From Acetispira formosa (nom. nud.) (GTDB lineage Bacteria; Desulfobacterota; Desulfarculia; Adiutricales; Adiutricaceae), in NCBI GenBank assembly GCA_023525915.1, contig CP026657.1, forward strand, positions 3,992,001 to 4,056,000: DNA of 64,000 nucleotides. Direction: 5' to 3'. Of this stretch, positions 57,545 through 64,000 are shown piece after piece. The notes below the pieces were generated by a model. It ran no database searches. It was not told the origin of the DNA and worked only from the letters and a program-made list of their open reading frames with translations. Positions within the stretch are counted from its first letter, which is position 1. The number at the start of each line of letters is the position of its first letter. The position numbers and the translations under genes were made by a program.

Positions 57545-59346
57545 CTAAGGTGTACTCTCTCTCCAGATCATAATAAATTGCGCTAACTCATTATCTGCCG
57601 GACAGGACCAGCCTGTATATAGGCAACACTATATTAAATAGCATATAATTATTATAAAATCTAGCATTTTCCAAATTATACGCTTAGTTTTGCTGGTTAT
57701 AATGTCGGTATATCTTGTGCTTTTAAGCGGGTGTCTCAAATAGCCCCGCCCCTTGTTTAAGGGCTGAGAAAAAAACTATCTGTAATCGACTGGACTGGGG
57801 GAAAGGAATATTTAATTATGAATGAACACTCATTACATAACTGAAGGCATAATACCCTTTTTTAGTGATTTTGGCAAATCCCGGCATATATTTATTGGAC
57901 TTTTCCTATCTAATATAATATCATAATAGTGAAATTACACTGTAAAATCATATACTAAAAAAATAAAACCTTTAATCTGGACCACTGTCTCAATTTTAAC
58001 GAATATTCATCAGTGTTTTTTACTTATATTGATAAAATCAATAAAATCATTGAATTATATTTATATAGCCGACTAGTGAGGCTTGGACGGCCTCTTTCAG
58101 GGGCAGTTAATGAGGCGGATTTACTAAGTCCTGGCATCTTGAAACCGGCCCCTGGCGGCAGGCTAAAGTTGTTGAATTTAGCAAAAATTAAAATATTAGT
58201 TTTAAATGATTCTTTATGTGGAAAGTATGCTATTGTCCGTTTCTTATTTCAAAATAAAAATGAGCCTATATAATTTTGTCCAACGGTGATTCAAGGCTTT
58301 CCGGCGATTTAGTGTTATTTTCAGAGGCGGCATAATTCATTGGGCAAAAAATAACGAGAGCCAAAAGCTTCTTTTGATTATTTATTTTTGATTATTTATT
58401 TTTAATAACAGCATGTTATATAAAGATAGGTCTTGCCGGGTAAGGCAACATTGGCGACAGCGGGGCCTTAAACGCGACTTTGCGGTAAAAATATGAAAAA
58501 AAATTTTCGGTATTTATACGACAAAAAAAAGGTTAAACCACAAACGATTTGGGTAAGAGAAAGACGTGACCGTATTTTTTGACTTAATCAGCTGTTGATG
58601 ATTTTAAAATTTTATCTTGACTATGTTTTTGCTTTATGCGACCATGTCTTCAACTTGAAGAAGAAATCACCACAGTAACAAAGCAACTCGTTCAACTGGA
58701 CTTAGAACCGCCACTTTGATAAGGATATTAGCCATCTTGTCAGTCGGAGACACGGTGAGAAAGTTTTGGACGCCAGGAGACGACCACTCCGGGGGCGAGC
58801 AAAACCGTTGCTGTTATTTATCATGTGGACAGTGTTATAACTACATTATAACATAAGGTATTGACCATTATTACCTTATAGTGTTGTTCAGGACTTTCTG
58901 ACGCAACAAGGGGAGCAGTTCCAGTTTTTAAAGATTGATTGGTTTATGTATCTTTAGTGCTGAGTTTTTAGCTATCTTTACTGGTTTAATTTGTAAACGA
59001 AGTCCTCTGGATCTCTTGTTAAGCAATGCTTGACAACGTGTTTAGGCTATCGGCTTGGGGGAGCTGTGACAGAATGGGACTATTTATTTAGACTATTTCT
59101 GCGGCCTGTTCACTGTGTTAAGGCTGTCTGTTTCACACAGGTAACTTAGAGGTTGGATGACCAAACCCAGGCAATTCAAAAGCTCTTCTCTTTACGATAT
59201 CGCAAATTGAGCGGGAGGGAGTTTAACTGGCTGGTTTTATTGTCTGACCTGTTATCAGCGGGCAAAGGCTCTGTCTTTTGTCCGGCTCCGGGACGCCAGT
59301 TGGCGCCCCAACAGTCACACCGACTAAATTTAAGGAGTTAAACTTT
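57545..59346. other. AT-rich intergenic region between eutS and mttB
   Basis: 1.8 kb with no convincing gene. It contains a tandem duplication of TTTTGATTATTTAT near 58372, a hairpin CCCTTGTTTAAGGG near 57750, and around 58640-58720 a stretch whose plus-strand reading (RPCLQLEEEITTVTKQLVQL) weakly recalls the coiled segment of IS110-type transposases, possibly a decayed insertion. Frames at 58013-58273 and 59153-59341 lack family features and ribosome sites. I see no tRNA with a CUA anticodon and no certain cobalamin riboswitch. Promoters of eutS (leftward) and mttB (rightward) must lie here. Confidence 0.6.
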
Positions 59347-60864
59347 ATGAAAAGAGCTGTCCAAACGGGTACGCTTTCTCAAAAAGGCTGCGGTTTGACG
59401 CTCCTGACCCCGGACGAGGTCAAGGAAACTCATTACGCCGGCCTGGAAATTCTGGCGAAAACCGGCGTTTTCGTGGAATCCGATGAGGCGCTGGAAATTT
59501 TTCACTCCATTGGCTGTGTTGTGGATAAAGCCCAGAAACGGGTCCGCATTCCGGCCCATCTGGCCGAGGCCGCCCTTCAAAGCGCACCCTCCCAGTTTAT
59601 CGTTCGCGGCCGCGATGTCAACAAAAGCCTGGTGGTGGGCGGCAAGCGCGTCAGCTACACCCCCTTCGGCGAAGGCGTGCGCGTTAACGATCCATATACC
59701 GGCCAGCAGCGCGACTCCATAAAAATGGACCTGGCGGCCATCACCCGTCTGGCCGATTGGTGTGACGAATTCGATATCATACACCGGGCCGTCGCCTCCC
59801 AGGATGTGCACCCCGAAACCTATCCGCTGCACAACTTTGAGGCCATGGTCCACAACACCACCAAACCCATTTCTCTCGGCGGCGGCAACGGCAAGCTGGT
59901 CCACAAAATGATTGAAATGGCGGCCATGGTCCGCGGCGACCGTGACTCACTGAACCTGGAGCCTTTCATGGTTCTCAGCACCTGCCCGGTCAGCCCACTG
60001 CGGCTGGTCAGCGAATGCTGCGAAATCGCCATTGCCGGGGCCAAACACCGCATTCCGGTGCGCTTCACCACCATGGCTCTGTCCGGCTCCACCAGCCCGA
60101 TCACCATGGTCGGCACTATGGCCGTTCAGAACGCCGAGTTCATGGCCTGTGCCACTCTGAGCCAGGCGGTCAACAAAGGCGCGCCCATCTTCCGCAGCGG
60201 CACCTCCACCCAGTTGGATATGAAGAAGGGCGACGCTTCGGTCGGTTCGCCGGAAATGGCCATGATGGCGGCCATGAACGCGCAGATAGCGCAGTTCCAT
60301 GGCGTACCGTCCTGGACCGGCGGCACATAGACGGATTCCAAGATTCCCGGCGGCGCGCAGGCCGGTCACGAAAAAACTCTGACGGCTCTTATGGCTGGCT
60401 TGGCAGGGTCCAATGTCATCTACGGAGCGGGTATGTTGGAGTGCGGAATGACCGTCGACTACGGGCAGCTTCTTTTGGATTCGGATATGCTTCAGATGGT
60501 CCTCTTCCTTCTTCGAGGAGAAGAAGTTAATGAGGAAACTCTCGATCTGGAAGAAATCCACAAGATCGGCCCCCACGGCAACTACATGGTTGCGCCTCTG
60601 ACCCGCAAATACATGAAGTCTCAGAGCCGCCCCAAATTCTTTGACCGCATGAATATGGAAGCCTGGAAGAAGCTCGGCTCGCCCGATGCCTATCAGGTGG
60701 CCCTGGAAAAGTCCAAAGACGTTCTGGCCAACCACAAAGTCGAGGCGCTTCCTGATTCAGTGACCAAAGATATTCGCAAGTTTATCGAAGAAACTGAAAA
60801 AGAATGGGGCGTCCCGGTTAAGAACCCTGATTTCAATCCGACCCAGGGTTTCCTGATCAAGTAA
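59347..60864 (+). CDS. mttB: Trimethylamine methyltransferase MttB with in-frame amber (pyrrolysine) codon
   Basis: Reading from ATG 59347 (AAGGAGTTAAACTTT ribosome site) gives a 505-residue MttB when the TAG at 60328-60330, codon 328, is read through to TAA 60862-60864. The sequence on both sides (QFHGVPSWTGGT, TAG, TDSKIPGGAQAGHEKTLTAL) is the conserved surrounding of pyrrolysine in MttB, at almost the same position as residue 334 of the Methanosarcina protein. MttB transfers a methyl group from trimethylamine to a corrinoid protein. No mttC corrinoid gene and no pyl genes are in the window. A terminator follows, so it is monocistronic. Confidence 0.95.
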
Positions 60865-60872
60865 GCATAAAG

Positions 60873-60907
60873 ACCCCCGCACCGGCCCGCCGGTCGGGGG
60901 TTTTTTT
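60873..60907 (+). terminator. Terminator of mttB
   Basis: Stem ACCCCCG-ACCGG / CCGGT-CGGGGGT with a run of seven T, 8 bases after the mttB TAA. This shows that transcription, and so the functional gene, is meant to continue past the internal TAG. Confidence 0.9.
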
Positions 60908-61036
60908 ACCGGGGGTCAACTCACATTGTCGATAAATTATTATCCCGTCTTCAACCCGGTGTGTGGCCCAAGGTACGCGTCTTAAACTGAGGCCCGAAGC
61001 TTTTTAAGCGAGGGCGTATTGCAACCTGGAAGATTC

Positions 61037-61678
61037 ATGAAATTCAACTACGCCGTCTTTGATCTTGATATGACTTTGATCGATTCCATCACCCCTCTGA
61101 TGGTCAGCGCCAACATGGTGGCCGAAGAGTTCGGTCTGCCCAAGGTTACCTATGAGGCCGTCTATCAGGCGGAAATATCTGTGCCCAACTGCACTTTCCA
61201 GAGCCTGTGGCAGGATCTCTGGGGTCACTACGATCCCAAATGGTATGAAGCCTACGCCGACCACATGACCGACACCGAGTATCTCTCCATGGAGCTTTAC
61301 CCCGGCGGGCGCGAAACCTTGGAAGCGTTGCACGGCATGGGCATACCCATCGGCATGGCCTCCAATCGCGATTATCCGAAGAAAGCCCTCAAGGCCATGG
61401 GGGTTGATCACCTTTTCGGCACGGTGGTGGGCGTTCTGGATGTGGAGCGGAGCAAGCCCGCGCCGGATATGATCATCAAAGCCATTGAGCTGATGAAAGC
61501 CCCGGCCGAGGAAACACTTTATGTCTGCGATTCCAAGGGCGACCTGATCGCGGCCGCCGGAGCGGGCGTAAAAGCGTTCTCCGTAACCACCGGCGGCCAT
61601 TCGGCTGAAGAGCTGCTCTCGCTGGGAGCCTGGAAAGCCGGCGACAAGTTGAATGAAATTCTCGAATTTTTTAAATGA
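61037..61678 (+). CDS. HAD-superfamily phosphatase (phosphoglycolate phosphatase-like)
   Basis: A 213-residue hydrolase from ATG 61037 (GGAAG upstream). Motif I is 'YAVFDLDMTLIDS' with nucleophile and acid Asp residues, motif II is in 'GIPIGMASNRDY', motif III Lys in 'VERSKPAPDMI', motif IV 'LYVCDSKGDLIAAAGAG'. The helical cap lies between motifs I and II. Substrate is unknown; Gph/PhnX-like enzymes act on small phosphate esters. It is transcribed separately from mttB. Confidence 0.85.
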   Translation: MKFNYAVFDLDMTLIDSITPLMVSANMVAEEFGLPKVTYEAVYQAEISVPNCTFQSLWQDLWGHYDPKWYEAYADHMTDTEYLSMELYPGGRETLEALHGMGIPIGMASNRDYPKKALKAMGVDHLFGTVVGVLDVERSKPAPDMIIKAIELMKAPAEETLYVCDSKGDLIAAAGAGVKAFSVTTGGHSAEELLSLGAWKAGDKLNEILEFFK

Positions 61679-61748
61679 GACCGTAAAAGCCGGCCGTCAC
61701 GCGGCAGGCCATCCCTTTCTGCCCGACTTTTGACAAACTGTGTCCAGG

Positions 61749-61826
61749 CTGCTTCCCGGCTGAAAGCCCCGGCAGGTCGAAAGCGTCACATCGGACCAGT
61801 CCGGTGCGGACCACGCACACGAGGAG
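61749..61826 (+). promoter_or_regulatory. Conserved leader element upstream of the PHP-domain gene
   Basis: Modules GCTGCTTCCCGGCTGAAAG, GTCGAAAGCGTCACATCGG, ACCAGTCCG, GTGCGGACCACGCAC and AGGAGG are in the same order as in the eutM leader (49640 down to 49561, minus strand). A partial version with GTGCGGACCACGCAC also precedes eutT (44738-44750). The hairpin next to the ribosome site could control translation. Confidence 0.7.
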
Positions 61827-61834
61827 GATTGTTC

Positions 61835-64000
61835 ATGCAGAGAAGAATTTTCAGCTCAGCGACAGCGCTTCTTTTCGCTCTTTCGCTGTTCTTCGTTACC
61901 TCCGCCTCAGCCAAGGTTTCCGTGGAAATCGGCCCAACCCCCATTCCCGGCGGCGACGCCTTGGCCCAGGAGGACATCACCCTGGCCAACGACCTGTTCG
62001 CGGTCAGCATCGCCGTGGGCACCATTCCTCCCTGGGGCATGCCCAAGGGCGGCATTATTGACGCGGCCGCCAAAAAAGACGGCAAGCTCGACATGGACCG
62101 CCTCACCCTCATGGACTTCCTCACCGACAAGTGGGCTGAGTGGTCAGTGATTGACGCGGATATCAAAATTCTGGAACAGACCGATAAAAAAGCCGTGGTG
62201 CAGATGGACCGGGTCTGGCGCGACGCCTCTCTGGTCTCCACCTACACCGTCCTGGACGGCGATGACCGCGTTTATCTGAAAACCGTTATGACCAATAACG
62301 GCAAAGAAGAGATGAAAGATCATTACAGCGGCTACGCCCAGTGGGCCAAGGCCGGCGCGCTGAAGGAACCGGCCGGGGCCGAGGGCGTCCGGGCCAGCCG
62401 CAAGACCGTGGCCGAAGTCAAACGCCCCGGCACCCTTCACACCGTGGCCTATGAAGAGGATTGGGCTCTGGCTCTTTACGCGCCTTATGTCACCCACGCC
62501 AATTATGAAGGCAAGGACATGTATGGCCTCCACACTTTGAAGCCCGGTGAAAGCCGCTCCTTTGAAGGCTGGTTCCAGGTTCTGCCCAGCGGCGATATTT
62601 CCGGCGCTCTGGCCGCCGAAGCCGCATTCGAAGGAAAGAAGCTCGGCACTATCAAGGGCACGGTGAAATCAACCGGCCAGGAAACCGTGAAAGTCCCGGC
62701 CATTGTGGTTGAAAAAGACGGCTCAATTTATACCTGGGCGCTGGGCAAAGACGGCCAGTATGAAATGACTCTGCCCGTCGGCGAATATGAATTGTACGCA
62801 GCCGCGCTGAATCATTCACCCAGCGAAAAGAAAAAAGTCGCCATCAAAGAAAAAGGCAACGCCGACCTCAATTTTGAAGGACTGGCCGAACCCGGCACCG
62901 TCACTTTCAAGGTCATGGACCAGGACGGCCAGCCCCTGGCCGCCCGTCTGGCTATTGAAGAGGGTGTGGAGCAGCCCATCGTCTTCCTGGGCCCCAACAC
63001 CATCTTCACTGAGATCAAACCCAAGGGTGAAGTGGTCGTGCCGCTGGCTCCCGGGGCCTACACTTTTTCGGCCACCCATGCCGGGTACTTCATGGCCCCG
63101 CCCATCCCGGTGACCATCACCGTCGAGCCCGGCCAGCCCATGACCGCCGATGTGGCTATCGCCCTGGAGGCCCAGCCCAGAAAGCGCGGTTTTTACAATG
63201 CCGATCTCCACCACCACTCCAACCTTCTGGATTCCGATACTCCTCCGGAATATCTGGTTCGCTCCCAGACGGCCGCCGGTGTGGATTTCACCTTCATCAG
63301 CGATCATGACACTGTGGCCAACCACCACGAGATAGAAAAATTCAGCCAGGAAGCCGGTCTCCAATTTATCCCCGGCCTGGAAATTTCACCTTCGTGGGCC
63401 CACTTCAACGTCTACCCACTGCCTCTCGGCAAGGGCCTGGATCTTGATGCCAACGTCACTCCCATCGCTGAAACTTTCAAGGCGGCCCGCGACCTGGGCG
63501 CGCGCGTCATCGTGGTCAACCATCCGACCATCGAATACGGCTACTTCACGGCCCGTGACCGCGGCACCATCCCCGGCGGCGTCTTTGACGAAAGTTTCGA
63601 CCTGATGGAGATCAACTCGCTGGAGAAATTCGAAAAGGACGTACCCCTCTATTGGGAAATGTGGAATCAGGGCAAACGCAAATATTTGAGCGGCGGCACC
63701 GATAACCACAACGTCTGGAAAACCACCAGCGCGGTTATGAGAGCTTTTGTCAAGGTTGACGGCGAATTGACCATGGATAAATTCATCGACAGCCTCCTGG
63801 ACGGTCAGTCCTTCATCAGCCAGGGGCCGTTGATTTATCCCGAAACAATGTTCGGCTCAGCTATCCCGGCCGGTAAAGACGCCACTCTGAAATTCGAAGT
63901 GGAAAGCGTCATGGGTCTGGGCAAGGCTGTGTTGATCGGCAATGGCGAAGAGCTTCAGGTGTTGGAATTCGAGAGCGCGCCCAAAATGGCGGAAGTCTCT
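61835..64000 (+). CDS. Secreted PHP-domain metallohydrolase (CehA/McbA-like), partial
   Basis: An open frame of 722 codons runs off the right edge. Residues 1-26 are a Sec signal peptide with cleavage after SASA. Residues 30-240 are a beta-rich domain of unknown role. Residues 250-440 hold two carboxypeptidase-regulatory-like beta-sandwich repeats ('TVKVPAIVVEKDGSIYTWAL', 'GTVTFKVMDQDGQPLAARLA'). From about 455 the PHP metal-binding domain begins: 'NADLHHHSNLLDSD', 'FTFISDHDTVANHHE', 'VIVVNHPTIEYGYF', 'LSGGTDNHNVWK'. It would act in the periplasm on an ester or phosphoester. C-terminus lies outside the window. Confidence 0.85.
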   Translation, partial: MQRRIFSSATALLFALSLFFVTSASAKVSVEIGPTPIPGGDALAQEDITLANDLFAVSIAVGTIPPWGMPKGGIIDAAAKKDGKLDMDRLTLMDFLTDKWAEWSVIDADIKILEQTDKKAVVQMDRVWRDASLVSTYTVLDGDDRVYLKTVMTNNGKEEMKDHYSGYAQWAKAGALKEPAGAEGVRASRKTVAEVKRPGTLHTVAYEEDWALALYAPYVTHANYEGKDMYGLHTLKPGESRSFEGWFQVLPSGDISGALAAEAAFEGKKLGTIKGTVKSTGQETVKVPAIVVEKDGSIYTWALGKDGQYEMTLPVGEYELYAAALNHSPSEKKKVAIKEKGNADLNFEGLAEPGTVTFKVMDQDGQPLAARLAIEEGVEQPIVFLGPNTIFTEIKPKGEVVVPLAPGAYTFSATHAGYFMAPPIPVTITVEPGQPMTADVAIALEAQPRKRGFYNADLHHHSNLLDSDTPPEYLVRSQTAAGVDFTFISDHDTVANHHEIEKFSQEAGLQFIPGLEISPSWAHFNVYPLPLGKGLDLDANVTPIAETFKAARDLGARVIVVNHPTIEYGYFTARDRGTIPGGVFDESFDLMEINSLEKFEKDVPLYWEMWNQGKRKYLSGGTDNHNVWKTTSAVMRAFVKVDGELTMDKFIDSLLDGQSFISQGPLIYPETMFGSAIPAGKDATLKFEVESVMGLGKAVLIGNGEELQVLEFESAPKMAEVS

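Noticed and set aside
57720..57830. Possible cobalamin riboswitch ahead of the EUT operon
   Set aside because: The conserved core elements of the cobalamin aptamer are not visible on either strand; only a small hairpin is present.
58013..58273. 86-codon frame in the eutS-mttB gap
   Set aside because: No ribosome site, no recognisable motif and chance-level composition for AT-rich DNA.
57545..64000. pylT (tRNA-Pyl) near mttB
   Set aside because: I looked for a tRNA with a CUA anticodon and a short D-arm on both strands and found none; it must be elsewhere.

Overview
The window joins the integrase-proximal part of a contractile-tailed (P2-like myovirus) prophage (bases 1 to about 27,247) to bacterial chromosome. 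The chromosome carries an ethanolamine-utilisation bacterial microcompartment (BMC) operon and a pyrrolysine-type trimethylamine methyltransferase gene. The combination of an amber-interrupted mttB, a corrinoid-dependent EUT operon with PduS/PduT-type redox parts, and GC-rich coding with AT-rich islands suggests an anaerobic, pyrrolysine-decoding bacterium. A Desulfobacterota (former Deltaproteobacteria) member fits best, but that placement is inference; no rRNA is present.

Prophage. Late genes come first: tail sheath end, tail tube, chaperones E/E', tape measure, X, D, a DUF4815 baseplate/fibre protein, a collagen-like fibre, and a lysis cassette with GH108 endolysin, holin-like proteins and nested Rz/Rz1. 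Next come HicAB, an AT-rich accessory cassette on the minus strand, a PAS/CI-like regulatory cassette and a divergent repressor/Cro switch with clear operators. Early genes, a C5 cytosine methyltransferase, a probable excisionase and a frameshifted tyrosine integrase follow. The right attachment site is the 3' end of a tRNA or tmRNA gene. The DUF4815 gene has an in-frame amber codon at a position that looks like a conserved Gln.

Chromosomal interval (27.3-40 kb). This holds a secreted protein, a GNAT acetyltransferase, a SLOG-family protein with four small solo XRE regulators, a methyltransferase with regulatory domain, a DUF2441-like protein, an M23 lipoprotein peptidase, a large hybrid histidine kinase and a TetR regulator. 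Long palindromic elements lie between them.

EUT operon (57.5 to 40.1 kb, minus strand). The order is eutS, eutP, eutB (canonical), eutB (divergent), eutC, eutL, a pduK-like shell gene, eutE, two near-identical eutM, eutJ, a TIGR02536-like gene, eutN, eutH, eutQ, eutT, eutA, pduS, pduT. EutH imports ethanolamine, EutBC splits it to acetaldehyde and ammonia inside the shell, EutE makes acetyl-CoA, EutA and EutT maintain adenosylcobalamin, and PduS/PduT probably move electrons. No phosphotransacetylase or alcohol dehydrogenase is present here. The second EutB keeps Arg160, Gln162, Asn193 and Glu287 but has Ala at position 362, where the canonical copy has the substrate-binding Asp. With mttB next door, a methylated amino-alcohol substrate is a testable idea.

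Right end. After a 1.8-kb AT-rich gap come mttB (TAG at codon 328), a HAD phosphatase and a secreted PHP-domain protein that runs off the window.
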